Notes under the pieces: generated by a model
Databases searched by the model: none
Told to the model about the DNA's origin: nothing
The model's input: only the letters and a program-made list of their open reading frames with translations
Assembly (NCBI GenBank): GCA_028277345.1
Contig: JANQGM010000032.1
Location: forward strand, 1-51,704
DNA from: Candidatus Bipolaricaulota bacterium
Lineage (GTDB): Bacteria > Bipolaricaulota > Bipolaricaulia > UBA7950 > UBA9294
DNA: 51,704 nucleotides
Reading direction: 5' to 3'
Shown: positions 1 to 7,972 of the stretch, one piece after another
Position numbering within the stretch: position 1 is the first letter of the stretch
Layout of the letters: every line of letters starts with the position of its first letter
Translations under genes and position numbers: made by a program

Positions 1-148
1 GTTGATTCTCCTCTTCCTGTTCTTCATGTTTTTCGTGGTTCCCTGTTTTGGGTATTTCCGTCATGGTTCAAGCCATATCGTACATCGCGCTACAGTGAGA
101 GAATGAGCAGGGACACGCCCTTTCTTCCGGCAGAATACGGGTCCCGAC
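1..148. other. No gene seen at window edge
   Basis: I see no convincing coding region before the first lipoprotein gene at 565. The long open frame on the minus strand across 90-767 is antisense to that gene and has no recognisable domain. The recognisable content of 1-564 is the set of palindromic repeats annotated separately. Confidence 0.5.
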
Positions 149-183
149 CAGAGAAATGGATACTATGTCTCTCCATTTCTCTG
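149..183. repeat. Palindromic repeat, copy 1
   Basis: A perfect 12-bp inverted repeat pairs 149-160 with 172-183 around an 11-nt loop. The arm CAGAGAAATGGA recurs at 358-369, where the palindrome is longer. The flank CGACCAGAGAAATGGATAC is shared between the copies, so this is a dispersed family and not a chance hairpin. It lies upstream of a PKD lipoprotein gene. Confidence 0.75.
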
Positions 184-204
184 AGAAACGCTGCCATGAG
201 CGTG

Positions 205-221
205 GCAATGCTTCGCATTGC
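205..221. repeat. Mini-hairpin with TTC loop
   Basis: GCAATGC-TTC-GCATTGC forms a 7-bp stem with a 3-nt loop. The same geometry (6-8 bp stem, GAA or TTC loop) recurs at 3517-3533, 25271-25289, 25316-25330, 25336-25352 and 25433-25447, so it looks like a genome-specific REP-like module. Confidence 0.65.
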
Positions 222-357
222 TTGCGAGAACGTCATTTCTTTTCCTGTTCTCAAGGCTGGAAAGCTCAGTTCCACATGAGAGCGGCAACTTGTTTGCGGA
301 TCGCATGGCGAGTTACATGAGCGTTGCCCGTCTACGCATCCTGTTGCCCAAACCGAC

Positions 358-424
358 CAGAGAAATGGATACCATGAGTATCCATTTCTCTGAGGAACGC
401 GCCATTTAATTCGTACCGCGTTCC
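358..424. repeat. Double palindromic repeat, copy 2
   Basis: The first element is a perfect 15-bp inverted repeat, 358-372 with 378-392, closed by a 5-nt loop. It is followed directly by GGAACGCG (394-401) and its complement CGCGTTCC (417-424). The same second element, with an 8-nt instead of a 15-nt spacer, occurs at 3605-3628 after another long palindrome, which argues for a two-hairpin mobile or regulatory module. Confidence 0.75.
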
Positions 425-564
425 CGTTGTCCGATTCGGAAGGGACACGCGTCGTTACTCCGAGTACCCGTTCCCGTTTGACGTAGGCGGGAATTGGGAT
501 TAGCTTACACAGTGAAGAGAGAGCCGGAATCTTCCCGGCCTGGATTTGCATGAGGGAGGCCAAG

Positions 565-2259
565 GTGAATAAATCAATCTCGCGAGCAAGACTGGTGCGA
601 GCGATCCTGACGAGCGCATTGCTCGTTCCGCTCCTGTTATGGGTTAGTGGATGTTGGCTGATGAACGTTCCGCCGACAGCGGCATTTACCATCAGCTCAC
701 AAGCCGGCCAAGCGCCGTTCGCTGTCAACTTTAGCGCGGTGCTTTCAGAAGACGAAGATGGCGTCATCGTTCAATATCAGTGGGACTTCGGCGACGGCTC
801 AAGCGGTTCAGGCGAAAACGTGACGCACACGTTCACGGACGCTGGAACCTTCACCATTGTCCTTCGGGTCACGGATGATGATGGAGAGACAGGGACGACC
901 AACAAGACGATCTATGTCAGCCCGGCTGAGCCGCCGGGACCCTCCGCCGCCTTTACGCGTAGCCCGAGTTCGGGAACCTCGCCCCTGACCGTCTTCTTTG
1001 ACGCCAGCAGTTCGACCTACGATTCCGGTGTCATTTCGCAATACGAGTGGGACTTCGGCAATGGCCGGACGGGCTTTGGACGTACGACATCGCACACTTA
1101 CTTTAGCACCGGAGCCCAGACCTATACCGTCACCCTGACGGTGCGCGGTTCGGATGGCAAGACGGGCGTCGTGACCAACACGGTCAGCATCAGTGGAACG
1201 GGCGGCGGCGATGATGGCGGCGACCGCGAAGCCGGCGACCCGAGTGCACGGTTCGAGATCGTGTCGGATAACGCTCAAGATGCGGCTGGAGATACCGGCG
1301 TCGCGCCATTCAACGCCTTGTTCGATCCCGAAGACACGGAAGTCGATGAAGGCCAGGCCCTGTTGCAGATCGTGTGGTCGTTTGGCGACGGCGATTCGGA
1401 ATCAACGGCCAATCTCATCGAGCAGTGGCACGTCTACACGACCTCCGACGCCAGCGAGGTCTTCTCGATTACGCTATTGGCCATGGACGACGATGCCCGT
1501 ACCGACACCATCACCAAGACGGTCAAGGTCTACAATCATCAGCCGGTGGCCGGTTTCGAGGTGTGTAACCCTGCAGGCGGGCACACGGCGGGAGACGATG
1601 GAACCGAAGACTATGCCAACGAAGCAGCGGCCATTGCCGCCGATCGTTGGGATGATGATGACGATGAAGACGGCATTATCATCGGCGATCTTCAGGAACT
1701 TGACGGAGCACCCGTCAACGTGTTCATCCGGTCGCAGATCAGCCCCGATATGCTGGCTGACTGGTTCGATTTGGATGGAAGCCAGCTTCAGGACGATCTG
1801 GAGATGGCGGAAGGCGTCGATGCCGCCCCTGGCAGCACGAAGCCGGAACCCAATGATTGGGACGACTTCGAAAACGCCTTTTCCTACGATCCGGAAGGCC
1901 AGGGATGGATCGATCAAGGCGCCAACAACGACTATACGGATGACTTCCCGGCGTGGTTCCCGGCAGCCACCGGCCAGGCGTGGGGCATCCAGTACATCTA
2001 CGTCGATTGGGATGACGGTGGACCGGAAGAGCGGTTCGACTACCTGGACGAAACGGATGCCGATGGATGGCCGGGGACGACGGAAAGGCCCGCTTACGAT
2101 CAGGACTTCGTGGCTTCGCATGCTTACGATTTCACGGGCGGTACGGTAACCAAGACGATCACCATCCGCGTGGTCGATTTCCTCGGCGGGCAGGACACCT
2201 TCTCCCGCGACATCATTCTGATGGAGGGAACGGAGGGATCGGACGACCTCGATCCGTAA
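565..2259 (+). CDS. PKD-domain lipoprotein, large
   Basis: A predicted surface lipoprotein of 564 residues. The N-terminus has Arg/Lys residues, a hydrophobic stretch and a lipobox ending in WVSGC (Cys30), so it should be exported, lipidated and anchored by its N-terminus. At least three PKD-type Ig-like domains follow, with the signatures WDFGDGS, WDFGNGR and WSFGDGD. The stretch after roughly residue 330 is very acidic (a run of Asp around DRWDDDDDEDG) and ends in another PKD-like strand pattern (VASHAYDFTGG...TITIRVVD). I chose GTG 565 over ATG 550 because GGAGG at 555-559 sits 5 nt before the GTG. PKD domains usually mediate protein or carbohydrate contacts; no catalytic domain is visible. 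A second PKD lipoprotein follows 37 nt downstream, probably in the same transcript. Confidence 0.85.
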   Translation: MNKSISRARLVRAILTSALLVPLLLWVSGCWLMNVPPTAAFTISSQAGQAPFAVNFSAVLSEDEDGVIVQYQWDFGDGSSGSGENVTHTFTDAGTFTIVLRVTDDDGETGTTNKTIYVSPAEPPGPSAAFTRSPSSGTSPLTVFFDASSSTYDSGVISQYEWDFGNGRTGFGRTTSHTYFSTGAQTYTVTLTVRGSDGKTGVVTNTVSISGTGGGDDGGDREAGDPSARFEIVSDNAQDAAGDTGVAPFNALFDPEDTEVDEGQALLQIVWSFGDGDSESTANLIEQWHVYTTSDASEVFSITLLAMDDDARTDTITKTVKVYNHQPVAGFEVCNPAGGHTAGDDGTEDYANEAAAIAADRWDDDDDEDGIIIGDLQELDGAPVNVFIRSQISPDMLADWFDLDGSQLQDDLEMAEGVDAAPGSTKPEPNDWDDFENAFSYDPEGQGWIDQGANNDYTDDFPAWFPAATGQAWGIQYIYVDWDDGGPEERFDYLDETDADGWPGTTERPAYDQDFVASHAYDFTGGTVTKTITIRVVDFLGGQDTFSRDIILMEGTEGSDDLDP

Positions 2260-2296
2260 TCACTACGATTGAGGTCCCTTGGCCAAGGAGGCTGAG

Positions 2297-3310
2297 ATGA
2301 GAACCAAGAACAGAAGCATCTGGCGCAGAGCGGGACTCGTGACGATGGGAATGCTTCTTCTTGGACTCATCTTGGCCTGCTCTCTCTTCAATCAAACGCC
2401 GGTGGCGCGCCTCGTCGCCAGCGTGTTGTCCGGAAGTTCGCCGCTGATTGTGACCTTCGATGCGACCACGTCGCTCGATTCGGATGGCACCATCACGGCG
2501 TATGTGTGGAACTTCGGAGATGGAACCACGGGAACGGGAGCGACGGTTCAGCATACCTTTACAACGACGGCCGCCATCGAGGTCTTTACCGTGACGCTGA
2601 CCGTCACGGATGACGATGGCGCGACGGCGCAAGCGGTTCAAACGATCGAAGTGCGCGCCGATAGCTCGTCGAGCGGTGGAACGGGGGCCCCCACGGCGCG
2701 AATCATGGCCAATCATTTCATTGGGGTCGATCCGTTGACCGTAACCTTCGATGCGTCGACGTCGACCTCGGGCAGCGGGTCAATTGCCGCGTACAATTGG
2801 AACTTCGCTGACGGAAATACGGCTACGGGCGCCGTGGTGACGCATACCTTCTCGCCCGAAGACCCCGAGCAAACGACGACCTATCCGGTGACCGTTTTTG
2901 TGTGGAACACTGAGGATCTCGTCGATACAGCTCAGCTGGAGATTGTGGTGATCGTGCCGGATGAAGACGGCGGCGGGGATGATCCCGAGGCCGAAGTCTT
3001 TGTTGATGATCCGGATCTGATCTTCGAATCCGACAACCGTCCGACGATCCCCTCACTGTTTGAAGTGACCTTCGATCCGAGAGGATCCTCGGCGGATGCC
3101 GGACATCGCCTGGAGTACTTCGCCTGGGACTTCGGCGATGGGACGACGCAGGTGGAAACTTCGAATCTCCAAGTGACCCACATCTACGAGCTTGCGGCGC
3201 CGACGCGTACGTACATCGCCCGGCTCACGATCTTTGATGATCATGGGTTGGAAGATACCGTATCCGTCAATATCACGCTGATTCAGGATGAAGAGGAGGA
3301 TGAAGAATAA
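2297..3310 (+). CDS. PKD-domain lipoprotein
   Basis: A predicted lipoprotein of 337 residues. ATG 2297 is preceded by AAGGAGG at 2285-2291. The signal sequence ends in LILAC, giving lipidation at Cys. Three PKD domains are visible from the signatures WNFGDGT, WNFADGN and WDFGDGT, each followed by a (V)THxF/Y strand. The protein ends in an acidic DEEEDEE tail, and the DNA encoding that tail is one arm of a perfect 20-bp inverted repeat with the sequence just past the stop codon. It is probably cotranscribed with the preceding lipoprotein. The role is likely extracellular adhesion or scaffolding; no enzymatic motif is present. Confidence 0.85.
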   Translation: MRTKNRSIWRRAGLVTMGMLLLGLILACSLFNQTPVARLVASVLSGSSPLIVTFDATTSLDSDGTITAYVWNFGDGTTGTGATVQHTFTTTAAIEVFTVTLTVTDDDGATAQAVQTIEVRADSSSSGGTGAPTARIMANHFIGVDPLTVTFDASTSTSGSGSIAAYNWNFADGNTATGAVVTHTFSPEDPEQTTTYPVTVFVWNTEDLVDTAQLEIVVIVPDEDGGGDDPEAEVFVDDPDLIFESDNRPTIPSLFEVTFDPRGSSADAGHRLEYFAWDFGDGTTQVETSNLQVTHIYELAAPTRTYIARLTIFDDHGLEDTVSVNITLIQDEEEDEE

Positions 3311-3331
3311 GTCTTCATCCTCCTCTTCATC
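3287..3331 (+). terminator. 20-bp hairpin across the stop codon
   Basis: Positions 3287-3306 are perfectly complementary to 3312-3331, leaving a 5-nt loop that contains most of the TAA stop codon. No T-run follows, so this is not a classical intrinsic terminator. It could terminate transcription, protect the 3' end of the mRNA, or both. Confidence 0.55.
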
Positions 3332-3339
3332 TGAAGATG

Positions 3340-3628
3340 CGAACGGAACTCGACAAGTTCCGTTCGAACGAGAGCATCAATCCTCGGATCGCTCTCGTGT
3401 AGGTGCTGGACTAGAGCCCTTAGACCATTCTTGTGCTAGGTAGACGCAGACAACACAAGAACGTTCTCCGTTGATCACCTGCGCTCGAGGACGATCAAAG
3501 AGATGATGTCCTCGTCGCAACGCGAAGCGTTGCCACTCTCAAGATCACTCTTGCGTTACGTAGACAGCACGAGAATTCCAACACGTAGCGGTGGAATTCT
3601 CGTAGGAACGCGCTCATGGCCGCGTTCC
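3340..3628. repeat. Palindrome-dense intergenic region
   Basis: This gene-free spacer between convergent PKD lipoprotein genes holds a chain of inverted repeats: 3340-3350 with 3356-3366 (11 bp, loop 5), 3368-3375 with 3391-3398 (8 bp), 3428-3435 with 3454-3461 (8 bp), GCAACGC-GAA-GCGTTGC at 3517-3533, an 11-bp arm CGAGAATTCCA paired with TGGAATTCTCG (about 3571-3603), and GGAACGCG/CGCGTTCC at 3605-3628. The last pair matches the module at 394-424. No coding signal was accepted here. Confidence 0.7.
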
Positions 3629-3631
3629 CAG

Positions 3632-4252
3632 CTAGCCGCAGGTGTCGCAGCCCACGACATTGATGGTTCGCGTCGTCGTGCCGGTGCCTCCATCTTCGTC
3701 GATGACGGTGAGCGTGACTTGAGGTTTCCACCCAACGCCGTTCTGCGAGTTGTAGGCATGCTCGACAATCATTCCCTCTCCGAGGGTGCCGTCCCCGAAT
3801 GACCACAGGTACTGTGTGATTTCTCCGTCGGAATCCTCGGAGTCGGATGCATCGAACCGAATCGTATCGTGGATGCCCACCCAGTACTTGTTGACTTCAA
3901 AGGAGGCGGTTGGAGTTCGATTCAAGGCCTCGACAACCAGCGTTTTGGCGCCCGTCTGACCTTCGGAGTCCGTCACCACAAGGGTCACCGAGTACTGGCC
4001 CTTCTCCTCGTAGGTGTGCGTGACGACGAGGCCCGAGCCGGTGGCTCCATCTCCGAAATCCCAGTCATAGCTGACGATGGCGCCATTGGGGCTGGATGAT
4101 GCCGATGCATCCAACGTCGTCTCCAGCGGCGGGTAATCGAAGGCCGGACTGGCCGTGAACTTCGCCAGCGGCGTTGTCGTGTTCAGACAGCCCGCAAGGA
4201 CAAACCCCATGATGAACAAAAGTAGCGCAACGAAAGAACCTCTCAGTTTCAT
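3632..4252 (-). CDS. PKD-domain lipoprotein, small
   Basis: A predicted lipoprotein of 206 residues. The hydrophobic signal ends in the lipobox VLAGC (Cys22). Two PKD domains follow, with the signatures WDFGDGA...VVTHTY and WSFGDGT...IVEHAY. It ends in an unusual Cys pair (GCDTCG). It starts 9 nt after the stop of the Lon-like protease gene on the same strand, so the two are probably cotranscribed; whether that pairing is functional is unknown. A surface structural or binding role is likely, without visible enzymatic residues. Confidence 0.82.
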   Translation of the reverse strand: MKLRGSFVALLLFIMGFVLAGCLNTTTPLAKFTASPAFDYPPLETTLDASASSSPNGAIVSYDWDFGDGATGSGLVVTHTYEEKGQYSVTLVVTDSEGQTGAKTLVVEALNRTPTASFEVNKYWVGIHDTIRFDASDSEDSDGEITQYLWSFGDGTLGEGMIVEHAYNSQNGVGWKPQVTLTVIDEDGGTGTTTRTINVVGCDTCG

Positions 4253-4261
4253 GTCAGTTCC

Positions 4262-6763
4262 TCAACTTTCTTCAGTCGGATCGGGCTCAGGCAATTCGCC
4301 GTTCGCGGGGTCATCGTCTGCGTGTTGTGCCGGGGAGTCCGTTTTGTCGTTCTCCTCGTCCTCCGATTTCTTGGAGGCCTTCAACGCATCGTCGATTTTC
4401 TCCATCCGCGCCATCACCCGCCCGAAGACGCTGTCTTCGGGATAGTCGCCATCAGCATCGGCGGCGCCGGCGGGAATTCCCGTCAGGCATTCGATGCCCT
4501 CTTCGATCGTCGTGATGGGATAAATATGGAAATGGCCGGCGTCAACGGCTTCCACGACATCGCGATGCAGCATCAGATTCTCGATGTTGGCCGCCGGAAT
4601 GAGCACGCCCTGGTCTCCGGTCAGCCCCTTTGCTTTGCAGACGCGGAAGAAGCCCTCGATTTTCTGATTGACGCCACCAATGGGCTGGACTTCGCCCTTC
4701 TGATTGACCGATCCGGTCACCGCAAGGCCTTGGCGAATGGGGAGTTCGGCAAGGGCCGATAAGATGGCGTAGAGTTCCGTGCTCGAGGCGCTGTCACCGT
4801 CGATCATCGAATAGGATTGCTCAAAAGCGAGGCTGGCGCCGAAGGATAACGGACGCTTCTGCGCAAATCGCTGGCCGAGGAATCCGCGCATGATCATGAT
4901 GCCCTTGGTGTGCGTTTTCCCGCCTAGTTTGGCTTCGCGTTCGATATCGATGATGCCGCCCTTGCCGGTGAACACCGAGGCGGTAATGCGAGAGGGTTTG
5001 CCAAACGCGTAATTACCCATTTGCATGACGGCAAGGCCGTTGACTTGACCGACATGGGCGCCGTCGGTATCGACGAAGATGGTATCGCGCTCGATCATCT
5101 CTTGGATCTTGTCGTCCACTCGGTTGTGGCGATAGTCGCGCTGATCGAGCGCCTTTTCGACGTGGAGGCCTGAGACGAGCTCTGCGCCCTCGTCCTTGGC
5201 CCAGAACGAGGCTTCCTTGACGATGGCCACCAGATTGCCGAACTGGCAGGAGAGCTTGGTTTGATCGCCGGTGAGTTCGGTGGCGTATTCGACCATCTTG
5301 GCCACGCCGGACGGATCGAAGGGGATGACGCTCGGCTCTTGCGTGCAGCAGTTGCCCAAGAAGCGAGCCATTTCCTGTTCATGCTCGGGCGTTCGTTCCA
5401 TTTCGGTGCCGAAATCGGCCTTGATGTTGAAGAGTTTGGCGAAGTCTTCGTCGTAGTGATAAAGCATCTCGTAGATGTAGGGACTTCCGATGATGACGAG
5501 CTTGATTCGGAAAGGCACGGGTTCTGGACGAAGCCCCTCGGTGGTGGAGTAGCCCATCATCTGCCACGGATCTTCGATGTGAATCTGCCGCCGTTTGATG
5601 GCGATCTTGATCGCTTCCCAACTGACACCCAACCGGAAAAGGTTGTTCGCGTTCAGAACGAGATAACCGCCGTTGGCGCGATGGAGCGACCCCGGCTTGA
5701 TCATCGTGAAGTCCGTGACAGCGACGCCCATTTGCACGCGTCGGTCAATCGAACCGAAAAGGTTCGGATAGGTCGCATTCTGCTCCACGATGACGGGAGC
5801 GCCTTCGGTTTTGGCGTTATCGACCAGGACGTTGACGGTGTATTTCTTGAATGGATCCGCCTGAGGCATCGGCATGGGAAACGGCGTCTTTCGTGCCTGT
5901 GCATTGCCGCCATTCCTGAAGGCATCGAGGTTCTCGACAACATCTTTCTTGACGGCGCTCAGATAGGTCTGCACCTTCGGCAGCCCCTCGTACGTCGTGT
6001 GCAGGGTGCTGAAATGGGGTTCGACCATGAAGAGCACGGCTTCCTTGGCCAATTCCTTGATCTCCGATTCGCGGTCTTCATCGAGACGGGCGACATCTTG
6101 CAGGCGCTCTTGAATCAGCGCCTGAACCTCGCCCTGTCGGCTACGGATCGTCTCCTGCTGATCGTCGGGAAGGCTGTCATAGTCTTCTTGACTCAACGGT
6201 TCGCCCGCTTCATCCAGGGGCAGCGTGTTGATGCCGACGGGGGTTCGTTGGATAGCAAATCCCAGTTCGCGGGATTGGTTTTCCATCTCTTCGAGCAGTG
6301 TTGTGCGCTGCTGGTTGAAGCGCTCGATGATTTTCTTGCTGCGCCCCTTGAACTCATCGGACTCAAAAACCGATGGGATTTCTCGCTTCAATCGCTTGAT
6401 GAGGGTTTCCACGTCGGTTCGGAGTTGACATCCGCGTCCGGCCGGCAGTTCGAGATAGGCTGGACTGTACGCATTCTCGAACGAATGCACATAGCACAAA
6501 TCCGGGGGTTGGGGTTCGTTGGCCGAGGCACGGCTGAGGAAACGTTCGACAGCCGACATTTTGCCTGTTCCCGGGCCACCCGCAACATAGATGTTGTATC
6601 GATTCTTGGCGTCCTTGATGCCGAGCCCGAGCTTGAGCGCTTCGATGGCCCGATCTTGACCGATGATTCGATCAAGCGGCTCCAATTCGGCGGTCGATCG
6701 GAATGAAAAGGAAGATGGATCACATGTATATCGGAGTTGGGTTGCGTCGAGTTCTTTGACCAT
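4262..6763 (-). CDS. Lon-like ATP-dependent protease (AAA_32 type)
   Basis: An 833-residue cytosolic ATP-dependent serine protease of the group often annotated as Lon-related (AAA_32 plus Lon C-terminal domain), distinct from classical LonA because it lacks the LAN substrate-binding domain. Walker A is AGGPGTGKM near residues 61-69. The protease domain carries the Ser-Lys dyad: Ser658 in DGDSAS and Lys701 in GGVNQKIEG, spaced 43 residues apart as in E. coli Lon. The middle region is helical and charged (roughly residues 140-260). The C-terminal tail after about residue 800 is acidic and probably disordered. AAGGAGGAG precedes the ATG. A -35/-10 pair on the minus strand (6784-6813) overlaps the start of the divergent gene. 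Role: degradation of misfolded or regulatory proteins; targets unknown. Confidence 0.88.
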   Translation of the reverse strand: MVKELDATQLRYTCDPSSFSFRSTAELEPLDRIIGQDRAIEALKLGLGIKDAKNRYNIYVAGGPGTGKMSAVERFLSRASANEPQPPDLCYVHSFENAYSPAYLELPAGRGCQLRTDVETLIKRLKREIPSVFESDEFKGRSKKIIERFNQQRTTLLEEMENQSRELGFAIQRTPVGINTLPLDEAGEPLSQEDYDSLPDDQQETIRSRQGEVQALIQERLQDVARLDEDRESEIKELAKEAVLFMVEPHFSTLHTTYEGLPKVQTYLSAVKKDVVENLDAFRNGGNAQARKTPFPMPMPQADPFKKYTVNVLVDNAKTEGAPVIVEQNATYPNLFGSIDRRVQMGVAVTDFTMIKPGSLHRANGGYLVLNANNLFRLGVSWEAIKIAIKRRQIHIEDPWQMMGYSTTEGLRPEPVPFRIKLVIIGSPYIYEMLYHYDEDFAKLFNIKADFGTEMERTPEHEQEMARFLGNCCTQEPSVIPFDPSGVAKMVEYATELTGDQTKLSCQFGNLVAIVKEASFWAKDEGAELVSGLHVEKALDQRDYRHNRVDDKIQEMIERDTIFVDTDGAHVGQVNGLAVMQMGNYAFGKPSRITASVFTGKGGIIDIEREAKLGGKTHTKGIMIMRGFLGQRFAQKRPLSFGASLAFEQSYSMIDGDSASSTELYAILSALAELPIRQGLAVTGSVNQKGEVQPIGGVNQKIEGFFRVCKAKGLTGDQGVLIPAANIENLMLHRDVVEAVDAGHFHIYPITTIEEGIECLTGIPAGAADADGDYPEDSVFGRVMARMEKIDDALKASKKSEDEENDKTDSPAQHADDDPANGELPEPDPTEES

Positions 6764-6785
6764 GGTCTCCTCCTTAGGCTAGGAT
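6756..6785 (+). promoter_or_regulatory. Promoter of the PLD-like gene
   Basis: TTGACC (6756-6761), an 18-nt spacer and TAGGAT (6780-6785). The -10 lies 10 nt before ATG 6796, so the transcript would start almost at the initiation codon. No Shine-Dalgarno sequence is seen for that gene. Confidence 0.45.
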
Positions 6786-6813
6786 TCTATCGTAGATGTT
6801 TATACGTGTTCAA
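6784..6813 (-). promoter_or_regulatory. Promoter of the Lon-like gene
   Basis: On the minus strand, TTGAAC (6813-6808), an 18-nt spacer and TAGAAT (6789-6784). It overlaps the divergent promoter and the first codons of the PLD-like gene, so the two genes may compete for polymerase. The same hexamers, with a 17-nt spacer, occur before the glycyl radical activase gene. Confidence 0.45.
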
Positions 6814-7908
6814 CGAACGTGCCCATTGCTGTTCCTGACTGCGATCCTGTGTCTGATCGCCTGTCCGCGTTTGGCGGTGAGCTCGAACGTTGAGATCGTT
6901 CCACTGATCGGCGAACCGCAAGAATCCATCTATTCGGCGCGCGTTCGCGACGCCCTTGAGCGCGCGGAGGACTCGATCGAGATTCTCCTCTCCAGCGCCT
7001 CCCTGAACGATGTGCCCTTCTACGAGTTGTTGGCCGATGCGGCTGCACGGTCGGTGACAGTTCGCGTCCTGATGGATGCCTCCGATTGGGCACCCGCCAT
7101 CAGCGAGAAGAACCGGCCGATCGTGGACTGGTTGTGTGAACGCGGTGTTGACGCACGCCTTGATGATCCGGAAATCACCCTGCATGCGAAGCTGATCATC
7201 ATTGATACGCACACGGTGATCTTGGGGTCAAGCAATTGGAACGCCTATGCCTTGACCGAGCATTGGCAAGCCGATGTCCTGATTCGATCCCCGTCTATTG
7301 GCGACTTCTACCGCGCGTACTTCGAACGGCTATGGCTGGGCGAGCTCCACGATTACACGGTCGAATTCGATGCCGTCTTGCCCATGGATGGCGTCCCCAC
7401 GGTACTACCGCTGGCCGATATCCCCGATTCAAGGACCTATGCCGATACCGTACTGAGCCTCCTCGGCTCGGCGCAGCGTTCGATTCACGTGATGATGTAT
7501 CGAATCTCCGCCTATGCCAGCTATCCGGGGAGCATCGCCAATCTCCTCTTGGATGCGGTGACGGAGGCGGCGCAGCGAGGGTTGGAGGTGAAGGTTCTGA
7601 TGGATGATTGCGCGTTCTATCCGGACTCGGCTGACGCGAATCTTGCCAGCGCCATTCTCTTGTTTCAGCGAGGCGTGGATGTTCGATTGGATCATCCGGG
7701 TGAGACGATGCATGCGAAGCTCGTCATTGTGGACGGCCGGTCTCTGGTTCTGGGATCGACCAATTGGAACTACTATTCGCTCGAAAAGAACTGCGAAACG
7801 AATATGTTGTTCGCGAACCTCGCCGAGGTGGCTGAATTGTACGAGGCGCTCTTCCAACGGCGTTGGGATGCGGCGCGGACGCTGACCGAAGCGGGTGATT
7901 CGGGCTAG
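6796..7908 (+). CDS. Secreted phospholipase D-like protein
   Basis: A 370-residue protein of the PLD superfamily with two complete HKD motifs, each followed by the usual LGSxNW: H130-K132-D137 in LHAKLIIID and H306-K308-D313 in MHAKLVIVD. Two such motifs form one active site in family members acting on phosphodiester bonds (phospholipids or nucleic acid). The N-terminus is a signal peptide (hydrophobic residues about 9-25), so the protein should act in the periplasm or outside the cell. Both motifs are intact, so activity is expected; the substrate cannot be told from sequence. No ribosome binding site is visible, and a promoter ends 10 nt before the start. It is divergent from the Lon-like gene. 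Confidence 0.85.
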   Translation: MFIRVQRTCPLLFLTAILCLIACPRLAVSSNVEIVPLIGEPQESIYSARVRDALERAEDSIEILLSSASLNDVPFYELLADAAARSVTVRVLMDASDWAPAISEKNRPIVDWLCERGVDARLDDPEITLHAKLIIIDTHTVILGSSNWNAYALTEHWQADVLIRSPSIGDFYRAYFERLWLGELHDYTVEFDAVLPMDGVPTVLPLADIPDSRTYADTVLSLLGSAQRSIHVMMYRISAYASYPGSIANLLLDAVTEAAQRGLEVKVLMDDCAFYPDSADANLASAILLFQRGVDVRLDHPGETMHAKLVIVDGRSLVLGSTNWNYYSLEKNCETNMLFANLAEVAELYEALFQRRWDAARTLTEAGDSG

Positions 7909-7972
7909 AGATCATCCACGCGGTGTTCACCGGCATGGGCGCTGCCGAAGGCATGCTTCGTCGAGGATGTCG

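Noticed and set aside
90..767. 225-codon open frame on the minus strand
   Set aside because: Antisense to the signal peptide and first PKD domain of the lipoprotein at 565; no domain and low-complexity start.
1193..2149. 318-codon open frame on the plus strand inside the PKD gene
   Set aside because: Shifted frame of a gene with clear PKD signatures; composition rich in Arg, Thr and Met as expected of a shadow frame.
3503..3802. 99-codon open frame in the palindrome-rich spacer
   Set aside because: Built from inverted repeats and the antisense end of the PKD lipoprotein; no start signal.
5261..6706. 481-codon open frame opposite the Lon-like gene
   Set aside because: Antisense shadow of a protein with intact Walker A and Ser-Lys dyad; no recognisable domain.
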